Position numbers and translations under genes: made by a program | Part shown: one piece after another, positions 39,603-48,181 of the stretch | Position numbering within the stretch: position 1 is the first letter of the stretch | Layout: every line of letters begins with the position of its first letter | The notes under the pieces: generated by a model | Told to the model about the DNA's origin: nothing | The model's database searches: none | Seen by the model: only the letters and a program-made list of their open reading frames with translations | Source of the DNA: Burkholderiales bacterium | GTDB taxonomy: Bacteria; Pseudomonadota; Gammaproteobacteria; Burkholderiales; Burkholderiaceae_E | DNA length: 64,000 nucleotides | Direction: 5' to 3' | Assembly: GCA_003577305.1 (NCBI GenBank) | Contig: QEVL01000003.1 | Coordinates: 1 to 64,000 of the forward strand

Positions 39603-40886
39603 GTGGAGATGCTGCTCCTGTTCGCCTGTGTGCTGGGCCTGGTGTTGCTGAACGTGCCGATCGCTGTCGCGCTCGGGGCGGTCGCGCTGGCCGCGATCTG
39701 GCTGGTCCAGGGCACCGCCGCGCTGCCCAACCTGCCGATCGTGATCTACAACGCCGCGACCAACTTCCCGCTGCTGGCAATTCCGCTGTTCATCCTGGCC
39801 GGCGCGATCATGAATGCGTCGGGAATCTCGACGCGCCTGATCGCGTTCGCGAGCGCGCTGCTCGGATTCATCCGCGGCGGGCTGGCGATGGTGTCGATCG
39901 GCGCGTCGCTGTTCTTCGCCGAGATCTCCGGATCGGCGGTGGCCGACGTCGCGGCACTCGGCTCGATCACGATCCCGGCAATGAAGAGCAAGGGCTACCC
40001 GCCGGCGCTCGCCGCCGCGGTGATGTCCTCGGCCGCCACGCTGGCGGTGATCATCCCGCCGTCGATCCCGATGATCCTCTACGCGGTGATGGCCGAGACC
40101 TCGGTGGTGCAGCTGTTCGTCGCCGGCATCGTGCCCGGCATCATCGGCGGCCTCGGGCTGATGGCGGTGGCCTACTGGTTTGCGCGCCGCTACGACCTGC
40201 CGATCGAGCAGGAGTTCAGGTGGAGCGAAGTGCGGCGCACCGCGCGCGAGGCGCTGTGGGCATTCACTCTGCCGATGATCATCCTCGGCGGCATCTTCGG
40301 CGGCATCGTCACCGCCACCGAGGGCGCCGCGCTTGCGGTGGTCGCGGCGCTGTTCATCGGTCTGGTCGTCTACCGCGAACTCGACCTCGCGCACCTGCGC
40401 GCCGCGGTGATCGAGGGCGGATCGCAGACCGCGGTGGTGATGCTGCTCGTGGCGACCTCGGCGCTGCTCGGCGTCTACCTGACGGAGGTGCAGGCGCCAC
40501 AGAAGCTGGCGCAGACCGTGACCGAGCTCACGAGCAGCAAGTGGGCGGTCCTCGCGATGCTGAACCTGCTGTTCCTGCTGCTCGGCATGTTCCTGCATTC
40601 GGCGGCCGCGATCATCCTCGTGGTGCCGGTCGTGATGCCGCTGGTGAACGCTGCCGGCATCGACCCGGTGCACTTCGGCCTGATCGTCACGATCAACCTC
40701 GGCATCGGCCAGCAGACGCCCCCGGTAGCCAGCGTCCTGATGGTCGCCTGCTCGATCGCGAAGGAAAGCGTCTGGGCGGTCACGAAGACGAACGTCTGGT
40801 TCATCGGGGTGCTGATCGCCGTGCTGCTAATGGTGACCTACGCGCCCGTCACCGGCATGGGACTCGTCGAGCTGTTCTACCGATAG
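39603..40886 (+). CDS. dctM: TRAP transporter large permease (DctM family)
   Basis: The 427-residue, roughly twelve-segment membrane protein catalyses ion-driven uptake. It has ATNFPLLAIPLFILAGAIMN near 57-76, FFAEISGSAVADVAALGSI near 103-121, VIIPPSIPMILYAV near 148-161 and LGIGQQTPPVASVL near 365. GTG 39603 is chosen because GAGGAG lies eight bases upstream; ATG 39609 is a close alternative. The stop is three bases before the large palindrome at 40889. Confidence 0.93.
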   Translation: MEMLLLFACVLGLVLLNVPIAVALGAVALAAIWLVQGTAALPNLPIVIYNAATNFPLLAIPLFILAGAIMNASGISTRLIAFASALLGFIRGGLAMVSIGASLFFAEISGSAVADVAALGSITIPAMKSKGYPPALAAAVMSSAATLAVIIPPSIPMILYAVMAETSVVQLFVAGIVPGIIGGLGLMAVAYWFARRYDLPIEQEFRWSEVRRTAREALWAFTLPMIILGGIFGGIVTATEGAALAVVAALFIGLVVYRELDLAHLRAAVIEGGSQTAVVMLLVATSALLGVYLTEVQAPQKLAQTVTELTSSKWAVLAMLNLLFLLLGMFLHSAAAIILVVPVVMPLVNAAGIDPVHFGLIVTINLGIGQQTPPVASVLMVACSIAKESVWAVTKTNVWFIGVLIAVLLMVTYAPVTGMGLVELFYR

Positions 40887-40888
40887 CC

Positions 40889-41058
40889 CTAGTGTCGTGA
40901 GTTGCAAATACGTGGTGCCGAGATTCGACCAGACGGCGCCCTCGCGCGCCCGACCGCCACGGCAGATACCACCCGGTATCTGCCGTGGCGGATCGGCCGC
41001 ACGATCATCACCGTCTGGTCGAATCTCGACGCCACGTATTTGCAACTCACGACACTAG
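40889..41058. mobile_element. Palindromic MITE-like element with TA-flanked ends
   Basis: This 170-bp near-palindrome has a perfect 27-bp outer stem (40889-40915/41032-41058), a 3-nt internal loop, a perfect 18-bp stem (40919-40936/41011-41028), an internal loop of 17 versus 19 nt, and a perfect 17-bp stem (40954-40970/40975-40991) closed by a 4-nt loop. TA dinucleotides at 40890-40891 and 41056-41057 flank terminal repeats beginning GTGTCGTGAG, as expected for a miniature element of the IS630/Tc1-mariner type. No transposase is encoded; short open frames across it are symmetric by-products. It fills the space between dctM and the aminotransferase start, only 11 bp before that ATG. Confidence 0.7.
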
Positions 41059-41069
41059 AATGTGGCGCG

Positions 41070-42257
41070 ATGAACATCCGCTACCCGCTGGCGCAGCGCA
41101 TCGCGCAGATCGAGCCGTTCCACGTGATGGAGTTGGCCAAGCGGGCGGCCGCCCTCGAGGCGGCCGGCCGTCCGGTCATTCACCTGAACATCGGCGAACC
41201 CGACTTCACCGCTCCCGAGCCGGTGGTCGCGGCGCTGGAGCGGGCCGCCCGCGCGGGCCACACGCAATACACCGCCGCCACCGGCCTGGCCCCGCTGCGC
41301 GAGGCGATCGCGCGCGACTACGGTGTGCGCTACGGCCTGGACATCGCACCGTCGCGCATCGTCGTCACGGCGGGGGCATCGGCCGCGCTGTCGCTCGCCT
41401 GCTGCGCGCTGGTCGACCCGGGCGCCGCGGTATTGATGACCGACCCCGGCTATCCCTGCAACCGCCACTTCGTGAGCGCTTTCGACGGCGTCCCGCAACC
41501 GGTCGCAACTGGGCCCGAGACCCGCTTCCAGCTCACCCGCGCGCTGCTCGAGGCGCATTGGCATTCCGGCACTCGCGGCGTGCTGGTCGCCTCGCCGGCC
41601 AACCCGACCGGCACCTCGATCCCGTTCGACGAGCTGGGCCGCATCGTCGACGCGGTGCGTGCGCGCGCCGGATTCACGATCGTCGACGAGATCTACCTGG
41701 GCCTGTCGTACGACGACGCGCCGCGTTCGGCGCTCGCGCATGGCGACGACCTGGTCGTCACCAACAGCTTCTCGAAGTATTTCCACATGACCGGCTGGCG
41801 ACTGGGCTGGCTGGTGGTGCCCGAAGCGCTGGCGCCGGTGTTCGAGAAGCTCGCACAGAACCTGTACATCTGTGCATCCACGCTCGCCCAGCACGCCGCG
41901 ATCGCCTGCTTCGATCCGGCCTCGCTCGCCGAGTACGAATCGCGCCGCGACGAATTCCGCAGGCGCCGCGACTACATCGTGCCGGCGTTGCGCGGCGCCG
42001 GACTGCCCGTGCCGGTCAGCCCCGACGGCGCGTTCTATGCCTGGGCCGACTGCAGCGCGCACAGCGACGACAGCTGGCAGTTCGCGCTCGAGTTGCTCGA
42101 GCGCATCCATGTCTCGGTGGTGCCGGGCAAGGACTTCGGCCAGCACGATCCCGCCCGCTATCTGCGACTGTCGTACGCGAACTCGATGGAACGGCTGCAG
42201 CAGGCCGTCTCGCGGATCGAGCGCTACCTGCCCGCGCGCGGGCGTTCTCGCCGCTGA
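41070..42257 (+). CDS. Pyridoxal-phosphate aminotransferase (class I/II)
   Basis: The 395-residue fold-type I aminotransferase has NIGEPDFTAPEPVV near 41-54, HTQYTAATGLAPLREAIA near 68-85, SPANPTGTSIP near 170-180, the PLP-lysine segment TNSFSKYFHMTGWRLGW near 231-247 and the substrate Arg in RYLRLSYANS near 370. It resembles aspartate/alanine-type aminotransferases; the substrate cannot be fixed. There is little room for a promoter or ribosome-binding site: the palindromic element ends 11 bp before ATG 41070, so expression signals must lie within that element or come from the TRAP operon. Confidence 0.9.
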   Translation: MNIRYPLAQRIAQIEPFHVMELAKRAAALEAAGRPVIHLNIGEPDFTAPEPVVAALERAARAGHTQYTAATGLAPLREAIARDYGVRYGLDIAPSRIVVTAGASAALSLACCALVDPGAAVLMTDPGYPCNRHFVSAFDGVPQPVATGPETRFQLTRALLEAHWHSGTRGVLVASPANPTGTSIPFDELGRIVDAVRARAGFTIVDEIYLGLSYDDAPRSALAHGDDLVVTNSFSKYFHMTGWRLGWLVVPEALAPVFEKLAQNLYICASTLAQHAAIACFDPASLAEYESRRDEFRRRRDYIVPALRGAGLPVPVSPDGAFYAWADCSAHSDDSWQFALELLERIHVSVVPGKDFGQHDPARYLRLSYANSMERLQQAVSRIERYLPARGRSRR

Positions 42258-42315
42258 CGCAGGGCGCAAGCGCCGTCGTGAGCCGCCCGCCGCGGCGGCG
42301 TGCTGCGGGCGCCTA

Positions 42316-42445
42316 GGGCGTGTTCACACTACGATCGTCCGCGCGTGAGCCCGGAAAAAAGCGCGCAGTCAAGGCGCAAAGCGCAGCCGTGGCGGGGCCA
42401 CGGCGAGCATTTGCAACGCGGAGTGCGCGCTTTTTCCGGGCTCAC
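42316..42445. repeat. REP-like hairpin with 24-bp dispersed repeat (copy B); possible two-way terminator
   Basis: Positions 42316-42339 match 2953-2976 at 22 of 24 bases. They are followed by a stem of about 21 bp (42345-42366/42425-42445) with one extra A, enclosing a perfect 8-bp hairpin (42386-42393/42397-42404, loop GGG). The GCGCGC ends of the inner stem are followed by T5 on the plus strand and T6 on the minus strand. The element could therefore terminate the rightward aminotransferase and leftward transglycosylase transcripts. It overlaps the stop codon of the latter. I see nothing else in 42258-42441. Confidence 0.6.
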
Positions 42446-43437
42446 CCTCCGGGCGAGCGCAGCCGAACCAACGGCTCGCCTTTCGCCGGTTCCGCCGGCA
42501 TCTCGAAGGCCGCGTCGAGCAGCAAGCCACCGGCCGGCGCCGGTGCCGTCGCGTCGCCCGGCGAAGCCTCGCGCACGATGCCGGCGCGCGCGTCTGCATC
42601 GGCTCCGGCGACCTGCTCCGGCGGTTTCAGCGGTTGCGCCGGTATCGGCCGGCCCGCGGCCGCCGCAGCGATGCGCTCGCGCTCGGACAGCACCTTGTAG
42701 CCATAGCCCCAGTCGTGGTCGTGCAGTGCCGCACCCACGTAGGACTTCAGGGCACCCTCGACACTGCCCTCGCGCACCAGGTATTCCTTGAGGATGCGCG
42801 AGCCGACGCTGATGTTGGCCATCGGGTCGAATGCCGCGGACGCGCCGCCGAACGGCGCGAACTTGTCGACGTGCACTCGCGTGAGCACCTGCATCAGTCC
42901 CTGGGCACCAGCCGGGCTGCGCGCATGGGGGTTGAAACTCGACTCGATCGACATCACGGCGAGGACCAGATACGGATCGAGCCGGAACTCCTTCGCGGCC
43001 CGGTACGCATAGGCAACGTGATGCTGCACGTCGCCCACTGCAATCCGGTATTTCTTCGCGACGAACCGCGCGATCTTCTGCTGCTCCGGCGTGAGCTTCA
43101 GCGACGGACGCGGCACCAGAGGCGCCTGCTCCGGCTTCGCGACGCCGTCCTGCGCTGCGGCGGGCGCCGACTCCCAGGGCAACGCGGGCCGCGGCAACGC
43201 GTGGTGCGGCGTGAAGAGACCCGCGAACATCGGCGCACGCTGCGCCGGCATGGCGGTTTCGCCCAGTGCATCGAACGACGCATCGACCGGGACAGCGGCG
43301 CCCGGTCCGCCGTTCAGCGTCAGCACACCGGCAACCAGCAGCACCGCGGTCGGCACGGCCAATGCCGGGCGCCGCACGGCACCGACGGCGCGCGTGCACG
43401 CATCGAACAGGATCGTGACCTGACGCTGGTTTAGCAT
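42442..43437 (-). CDS. Lytic transglycosylase (SLT domain) with N-terminal membrane anchor
   Basis: The 331-residue cell-wall enzyme has a hydrophobic segment at about residues 25-45 (LAVPTAVLLVAGVLTLNG) that anchors it to the inner membrane or acts as an uncleaved signal. The SLT domain covers about 125-245, with catalytic Glu in SIESSFNPHARS near 163-174, GAQGLMQV near 178 and the ISVGSRILKEYL helix near 210. It would cleave peptidoglycan between MurNAc and GlcNAc. The C-terminal 90 residues are Pro/Ala-rich. The stop codon lies within the arm of the hairpin at 42425-42445. Confidence 0.9.
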   Translation of the reverse strand: MLNQRQVTILFDACTRAVGAVRRPALAVPTAVLLVAGVLTLNGGPGAAVPVDASFDALGETAMPAQRAPMFAGLFTPHHALPRPALPWESAPAAAQDGVAKPEQAPLVPRPSLKLTPEQQKIARFVAKKYRIAVGDVQHHVAYAYRAAKEFRLDPYLVLAVMSIESSFNPHARSPAGAQGLMQVLTRVHVDKFAPFGGASAAFDPMANISVGSRILKEYLVREGSVEGALKSYVGAALHDHDWGYGYKVLSERERIAAAAAGRPIPAQPLKPPEQVAGADADARAGIVREASPGDATAPAPAGGLLLDAAFEMPAEPAKGEPLVRLRSPGG

Positions 43438-43772
43438 CGAGCCTCCTTCCGGCTTGCGCCGTACGGTTCGCCCAACAGGCGATCGGTTCTCGCTGTGCCC
43501 GCCAGTACCATGAAAGCGCGGGCCTCATCGTCTCTCTCGCACAGGCGCTACGTGGCCGCCCGCTGTTCGTTGGATGCGCTGCCTGCCGCATCGTCCCGGT
43601 CTGCGCCAGGACTCTCCACGGGTTGCGATCGAGGGGCAGTCACGCGACGCCGGATCGGAAACCCGGCGCGATTCTATGGATGCGATCCGCGAAGGTCAAA
43701 TTTTGTCGTCCCGTCATGTGCAATGAATTCGATGCGACAATCCACATCGCGAAACCACGGTGACATATTCCC
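43438..43772. other. Divergent intergenic region between transglycosylase and ubiD
   Basis: These 335 bp separate two divergent genes and should hold both promoters. The part nearest ubiD (about 43695-43765) is clearly more A/T-rich than its surroundings, which fits a promoter. I cannot define -35/-10 pairs with confidence, and I see no gene, repeat or terminator here. Confidence 0.4.
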
Positions 43773-45329
43773 GTGAAATACAAAGACCTGCGTGACTTCG
43801 TTCAACAACTCGATGCGATCGGCGAGTTGAAGCGGATCTCTACTGCGGTCTCGCCGCGGCTCGAGATGACCGAGATTTCGGATCGCGTGCTGCGAGCCGC
43901 GGGCCCTGCGCTGTTGTTCGAGCAGCCGCGCGACGCGGCGCGCCCGTTCACGATGCCGGTGCTCGCGAACCTGTTCGGAACGCCGCGCCGCGTCGCGCTC
44001 GGAATGGGTGCAGAATCGATCGAGGCATTGCGCGCGACCGGCGAACTGCTCGCATACCTGAAGGAACCCGAGCCGCCCAGGGGATTGCGCGATGCCTGGG
44101 ACAAGTGGCCCGTGCTGCGGCAGGTGATGCACATGGCGCCGCGCGAAGTCGGCAACGCACCGTGCCAGCAGGTGGTTCTCGAAGGCGACGCCGTCGACCT
44201 CGCGCAGCTGCCGGTGCAGACCTGCTGGCCAGGCGACGCGGCACCGCTGATCACCTGGGGGCTGGTGGTCACGCGCGGCCCGGCCGCCACGCGGCAGAAC
44301 CTGGGGATCTATCGACAGCAGGTGATCGGTCCGAACCGCACGATCATGCGCTGGCTCGCGCATCGCGGCGGCGCGCTCGATTTTCGCGAACACGCGGCAC
44401 GCCATCCGGGCGAACCGTTCCCGGTCGCGGTGGCGCTCGGCGCCGATCCGGCGACCACGCTCGCTGCGGTGACGCCGGTGCCCGACTCGCTCTCCGAGTA
44501 CCAGTTCGCCGGCCTGCTGCGCGGCGCGAAGACCGAACTCGCAACCTGCATCGGCAACTCGCTGCAGGTGCCTGCCACTGCGGAGATCGTGCTCGAGGGG
44601 GCGATCCGTCCCGACGCCGGCGGAGAAGCCACGCTGGCCAATGCGCGCCGCCTCGGCTGGACGCGCGAGCTTCCGCCGGCCGCGCGCAACGGCTGGGAGA
44701 TGGCGCTCGAAGGGCCGTTCGGCGACCACACCGGCTACTACAACGCGCAGGACTGGTTCCCGGTCTTCACGATCGAGCGCATCACGATGCGCCGCGACCC
44801 GATCTATCACTCCACCTACACCGGCAAGCCGCCCGACGAACCGGCAGTGCTCGGCGTCGCGCTGAACGAACTGTTCGTGCCGATCCTGCGCAAGCAGTTC
44901 CCGGAGATCGTCGACTTCTACCTGCCGCCCGAAGGCTGCTCCTACCGTCTGGCGGTGGTGTCGATGCGCAAGCAGTATCCGGGGCACGCCAAGCGCGTGA
45001 TGTTCGGAGTCTGGAGCTTCCTGCGCCAGTTCATGTACACGAAGTTCATCGTCGTCACCGACGACGATGTCGACGTTCGCGACTGGAAGGAGGTGGTCTG
45101 GGCGATCACCACCCGGGTCGACCCGGTGCGCGACACCACACTGGTCGAGCACACGCCGATCGACTATCTCGACTTCGCGTCGCCGGTGTCGGGCCTGGGC
45201 TCGAAGATGGGCATCGACGCCACCGGCAAGTGGCCCGGAGAAACCGCGCGCGAGTGGGCGCGCGCGATCGCGATGGACGAGGCGGTCAGGAAGCGGGTCG
45301 ACGCGATCTGGACCGGGCTGGGGCTCTGA
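43773..45329 (+). CDS. ubiD: UbiD family decarboxylase (4-hydroxy-3-polyprenylbenzoate decarboxylase)
   Basis: The 518-residue prenyl-FMN-dependent decarboxylase probably acts in ubiquinone biosynthesis. It begins [21 protein letters not shown] as UbiD proteins do. Further family segments are [19 protein letters not shown] near 150, the prenyl-FMN/metal region [19 protein letters not shown] near 174-192, GDHTGYYN near 315 and [24 protein letters not shown] near 389-412. Length is close to the family norm of about 490-520. GTG 43773 is the start, matching the usual N-terminus. No ubiX is visible in the window. Confidence 0.92.
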   Translation: MKYKDLRDFVQQLDAIGELKRISTAVSPRLEMTEISDRVLRAAGPALLFEQPRDAARPFTMPVLANLFGTPRRVALGMGAESIEALRATGELLAYLKEPEPPRGLRDAWDKWPVLRQVMHMAPREVGNAPCQQVVLEGDAVDLAQLPVQTCWPGDAAPLITWGLVVTRGPAATRQNLGIYRQQVIGPNRTIMRWLAHRGGALDFREHAARHPGEPFPVAVALGADPATTLAAVTPVPDSLSEYQFAGLLRGAKTELATCIGNSLQVPATAEIVLEGAIRPDAGGEATLANARRLGWTRELPPAARNGWEMALEGPFGDHTGYYNAQDWFPVFTIERITMRRDPIYHSTYTGKPPDEPAVLGVALNELFVPILRKQFPEIVDFYLPPEGCSYRLAVVSMRKQYPGHAKRVMFGVWSFLRQFMYTKFIVVTDDDVDVRDWKEVVWAITTRVDPVRDTTLVEHTPIDYLDFASPVSGLGSKMGIDATGKWPGETAREWARAIAMDEAVRKRVDAIWTGLGL

Positions 45330-45484
45330 TGCCGCGGCAAGCGCGGCGAGCGCCGCGGGACGCGGCACGTTCGTCACGCTGTCGCAGCGTCGCTCCCGCA
45401 GAGCCGACAACGCACCCGGATTAGACGCTGGGAGCCGCGGATGCGAAAATGGCCGCGAGCACTTACGCAACGCGTGCAATCTCC

Positions 45485-46879
45485 ATGAGCATCCAGGCCA
45501 GCGAGCCCCTGATCATCGACGACGAACTGCTGCGCCGCTTCGGCGGCCGCGGACCGCGCTACACCTCCTACCCGACGGCCGACCGGTTCGACGAGCGGGT
45601 GGGCGCCGAGCGCTATGCGCAGGCGCTCGCGGCGCGCGCAGCCCGCCACGGCGAGCCGCTCGGCCTCTATGTGCACATCCCCTTCTGCCGGTCGATCTGC
45701 TACTACTGCGGCTGCAACAAGATCGGCACGCGCCACGTCGAGCAGGTCTTCCCCTACCTGACCGCGCTCGAACGCGAGGTCGAACTGGTCACCGCGCTCA
45801 CCGGCCGCGGGCAACCGATCAGCCACATGCATTTCGGCGGCGGCACGCCCACCTTCATGCCCGACGCCGAACTGGGCACCCTGATCGACATGCTGCGCCG
45901 CGCCTTCGATTTCCGCGACGATGGCGAGTACTCGATCGAGATCGACCCGCGCACGGTGAGCCCGCAAAGGGTGCGCACCCTGCGGTCGATGGGACTGAAC
46001 CGCGTCAGCCTCGGCGTGCAGGACTTCGACCCGGTGGTGCAGGCGGCGGTCAACCGCATCCAGTCGTACGAGCAGACGGTCGAACTGATCGAGGCGGCGC
46101 GCGAGGCCGGATTCCACTCGATCAACGTCGACCTCATCTACGGGCTGCCGAAGCAGCACCCGACCGGCTTCCAGGAGACGCTGCGCAAGACGATCGCCGC
46201 GGCGCCAGGCCGCATCGCGCTCTACCACTACGCGCACCTGCCGGTGTTGTTCAAGCCGCAGCGGCGCATCGCCGAAGCCGACCTGCCGTCGTCGGAAGAG
46301 AAGGCGCGCATGTTCGAGACGGCGGTGAAGATGTTCGCGGCCGCCGGCTACCGGCACCTCGGCCTCGATCACTTCGCGCGCGAAGACGACGAACTGTCGA
46401 TCGCGCAGCGCGAAGGACGCCTGCATCGCAACTTCCAGGGCTATTGCTCGCACGACTCCGGCGACCTGATCGCGCTCGGCGTGTCGTCGATCTCCTCGGT
46501 CGGCGACGTCTATGCGCAGAACGACAAGCTGCTCGACGGCTACTACCGGCGCATCGAGCGCGGCGAACTGCCCGCGGTGCGCGGCATCGCACTCGACGCA
46601 GACGACTTCGTGCGCCGCGACGCGATCAGCGCGCTGATGTGCGACTTCCGGATCGACTTCGCCGCGCTCGACGAGCGCCGCGGCATCGACAGCCGCCGCT
46701 GGCTGGCCGGCTCGATCGAGGCGCTCGCGCCGCTTGCCGAGGCGGGGGTGGTGCGGATCGACGAGCACGGTGTCGAGGTCACGCCGCGCGGCCGGCTGCT
46801 GGTGCGTGCGGCGGCAATGGCCTTCGACCGCCGCCTGGCGCAGGCGCCCAGCGGCGCTTCGTATTCGCGCATCGCCTGA
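45485..46879 (+). CDS. hemN: Oxygen-independent coproporphyrinogen III oxidase
   Basis: The radical-SAM enzyme (464 residues) converts coproporphyrinogen III to protoporphyrinogen IX in haem synthesis without oxygen. The cluster motif is CRSICYYCGC with Cys68, Cys72 and Cys75 for the [4Fe-4S] cluster and Cys77 adjacent. HFGGGTPTFMPDAEL near 118, EIDPRTVSP near 153 and the GCxHDSGD-like segment QGYCSHDSGDLIALG near 320 are conserved. The full HemN length separates it from short HemW-like proteins. ATG 45485 aligns with the family start; an in-frame ATG at 45449 would add 12 residues. I see no clear FNR box in the 155 bp upstream. Confidence 0.93.
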   Translation: MSIQASEPLIIDDELLRRFGGRGPRYTSYPTADRFDERVGAERYAQALAARAARHGEPLGLYVHIPFCRSICYYCGCNKIGTRHVEQVFPYLTALEREVELVTALTGRGQPISHMHFGGGTPTFMPDAELGTLIDMLRRAFDFRDDGEYSIEIDPRTVSPQRVRTLRSMGLNRVSLGVQDFDPVVQAAVNRIQSYEQTVELIEAAREAGFHSINVDLIYGLPKQHPTGFQETLRKTIAAAPGRIALYHYAHLPVLFKPQRRIAEADLPSSEEKARMFETAVKMFAAAGYRHLGLDHFAREDDELSIAQREGRLHRNFQGYCSHDSGDLIALGVSSISSVGDVYAQNDKLLDGYYRRIERGELPAVRGIALDADDFVRRDAISALMCDFRIDFAALDERRGIDSRRWLAGSIEALAPLAEAGVVRIDEHGVEVTPRGRLLVRAAAMAFDRRLAQAPSGASYSRIA

Positions 46880-46924
46880 GCCGCCCGCCCCTGCACGGCC
46901 GCGCCCGCGCCTGTGGTGCCATCG

Positions 46925-47461
46925 ATGCCCCGCGTTCCCTACGTTCCCGCCGACCTGGCCGAGCCGCGCGCGATCGTCGAGGCGGTGCGGGCGCGCCGTG
47001 GCGGCACGCTGCTCAACCTCGACCGCATGCTGCTGCACAGCCCCGAAATGGCGAAGGGCTGGAACAGCTACCTGGGTGCGATCCGCACGCAGTTGCAGCT
47101 GTCGCCGAAGCTGCGCGAGCTGGCGATGTGCGCAGTGGCGGTGCTCAACGGCGCCGACTACGAGTTCCGTCACCATGCGCCCGAGTTCCTGAAGGCGGGC
47201 GGCACGCACGCGCAACTCGAGGCGCTGCGCGAGCCGCAGCGCGCCGCATCGAACGAGGCGCAGTTCGACGCGACCGAGCGCGCCGCGCTCGCGGTCGCGG
47301 TCGAGATGACCCTCGCGGTCAAGGTGTCCGACGCAAGCTTCGATGCGCTCGAGCGCGCACTGCCGGCGCGCGAGCTGGTCGAGTTCGTCGGCACCGTGGC
47401 AACCTACAACATGGTGTCCCGCTTTCTCGTGGCTCTGGGAGTCGAACCCGAGCAGCCCTGA
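46925..47461 (+). CDS. Carboxymuconolactone decarboxylase family protein lacking CxxC
   Basis: The 178-residue CMD-fold protein has LSPKLRELAMCAVAVLNGADYEFRHHAPEFLKAGG near 57-92 in the position where AhpD-like proteins have CxxC-His. Here the cysteine pair is absent (one Cys, with Ala/Asn/Gly around it), so a thiol peroxidase mechanism is unlikely. The histidine pair in EFRHH is kept, as in decarboxylase-type or orphan members. It follows hemN by 45 bp on the same strand and may share its transcript. The start is ATG 46925; its function is unknown. Confidence 0.82.
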   Translation: MPRVPYVPADLAEPRAIVEAVRARRGGTLLNLDRMLLHSPEMAKGWNSYLGAIRTQLQLSPKLRELAMCAVAVLNGADYEFRHHAPEFLKAGGTHAQLEALREPQRAASNEAQFDATERAALAVAVEMTLAVKVSDASFDALERALPARELVEFVGTVATYNMVSRFLVALGVEPEQP

Positions 47462-47658
47462 ACGATACCGCTCGACAGAACGGCCGGAATCGGTTAGTCT
47501 GTGCCGGCATTCAGTTCAAGTTGATCATCTTTGCGTGTCAAGCCGGCCTGCCTCAGGGCAGCGCGTCTCGAATACCTGGTTGTGCCTCTTGATTCGTCTG
47601 CCGCCGCGACGGGGTCGTCTGCGGTGTATGTCCCAACGCGTATCGAATGGAGCGCAAC
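47462..47658 (+). promoter_or_regulatory. Promoter and long leader of the cold-shock gene
   Basis: The roughly 200 bp upstream of the csp gene hold no supportable coding frame. TCGACA (47472-47477) with TAGTCT about 17 bp later is a possible promoter. It would leave an untranslated leader of about 150 nt, a usual feature of cspA-type genes whose leader controls cold expression. The fit to consensus is modest. Confidence 0.35.
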
Positions 47659-47871
47659 ATGAGCAATCGAGTGACCGGCGTGGTCAAGTGGTTCAACGAA
47701 TCCAAGGGTTTCGGCTTCATCGCCCCCGATGACGGCAGCGCGGATCTTTTCGCGCACTTCTCCGAGATCCAGGGCAGCGGGTTCAAGACGCTGCAGGAAG
47801 CGCAGCGAGTCGAATTCGCGGTCAAGCAGGGTCCGAAAGGCCTGCAGGCCTCGGCGATCCGCCCGCTGTAA
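47659..47871 (+). CDS. Cold-shock domain protein (CspA family)
   Basis: This 70-residue single cold-shock domain binds single-stranded RNA/DNA. RNP1 is KGFGFI near residues 16-21 and RNP2 is DLFAHF near 29-34. [10 protein letters not shown] at the N-terminus and the end LQASAIRPL are typical. ATG 47659 aligns with the family start; an upstream in-frame ATG at 47647 adds only four residues. A strong intrinsic terminator follows at 47927. Confidence 0.95.
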   Translation: MSNRVTGVVKWFNESKGFGFIAPDDGSADLFAHFSEIQGSGFKTLQEAQRVEFAVKQGPKGLQASAIRPL

Positions 47872-47926
47872 TCACGCGCCCCGCAACCGGCCCGCCTTCG
47901 GGAACGCCGGCTTGCGAGCCGACCGA

Positions 47927-47954
47927 CGGCCGCCCCCGGGCGGCCGTTTTTTTT
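47927..47954 (+). terminator. Intrinsic terminator after the cold-shock gene
   Basis: Nine-base arms (CGGCCGCCC at 47927-47935 and GGGCGGCCG at 47938-47946) are followed directly by eight T residues (47947-47954). The minimal two-base spacing means the closing pairs would open to form the loop. It isolates groESL from the cold-shock gene. Confidence 0.92.
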
Positions 47955-47970
47955 CTGGCGCCGGAGCCTC

Positions 47971-48010
47971 GCCGCGCCCTTTCCGCACTTGCCGCGCCCT
48001 TTCCGCACTT
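47971..48010. repeat. Perfect 20-bp tandem duplication at the groESL promoter
   Basis: GCCGCGCCCTTTCCGCACTT occurs twice head-to-tail (47971-47990, 47991-48010). The final CTT of the second copy forms the start of the CTTGAAA -35 element. The first copy ends with the same CTT but lacks the GAAA. Confidence 0.9.
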
Positions 48011-48037
48011 GAAATCCGGGCGACGAGTTCCTACAAT
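48008..48037 (+). promoter_or_regulatory. groESL promoter (sigma-32-like and sigma-70-like)
   Basis: CTTGAAA at 48008-48014 matches the heat-shock sigma-32 -35 element, with a weaker -10 near 48029. The same bases give TTGAAA-17 bp-TACAAT (48009-48014, 48032-48037), a good sigma-70 promoter. The start point would fall within the CIRCE element just downstream. Confidence 0.8.
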
Positions 48038-48063
48038 CAGCACTCGCCAGCGGTGAGTGCTAA
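48037..48063. promoter_or_regulatory. CIRCE element (HrcA operator)
   Basis: TCAGCACTC (48037-48045), nine bases, then GAGTGCTAA (48055-48063) match the CIRCE consensus TTAGCACTC-N9-GAGTGCTAA with one mismatch. It overlaps the end of the -10 box, fitting HrcA repression of groESL at normal temperature. Confidence 0.95.
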
Positions 48064-48181
48064 CAAGAACGTGACCGGGTTCTGCCGGAACGTACTGCGC
48101 CCGCCCGCCGGAATGCCCGGAGCCGGCCTCCCGGCTTCGTGATTTTCTCTTTAATTTTCAACAACTTGGGAGCTACCCCGC

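Noticed and set aside
40889..41077. Short open frames crossing the 170-bp palindrome on both strands
   Set aside because: They mirror each other because of the palindrome, have no ribosome-binding site and no recognisable domain.
47971..48010. Short direct repeats as a plasmid-like iteron or attachment site
   Set aside because: Only two copies, within a heat-shock promoter, and no replication, integrase or transposase gene nearby.
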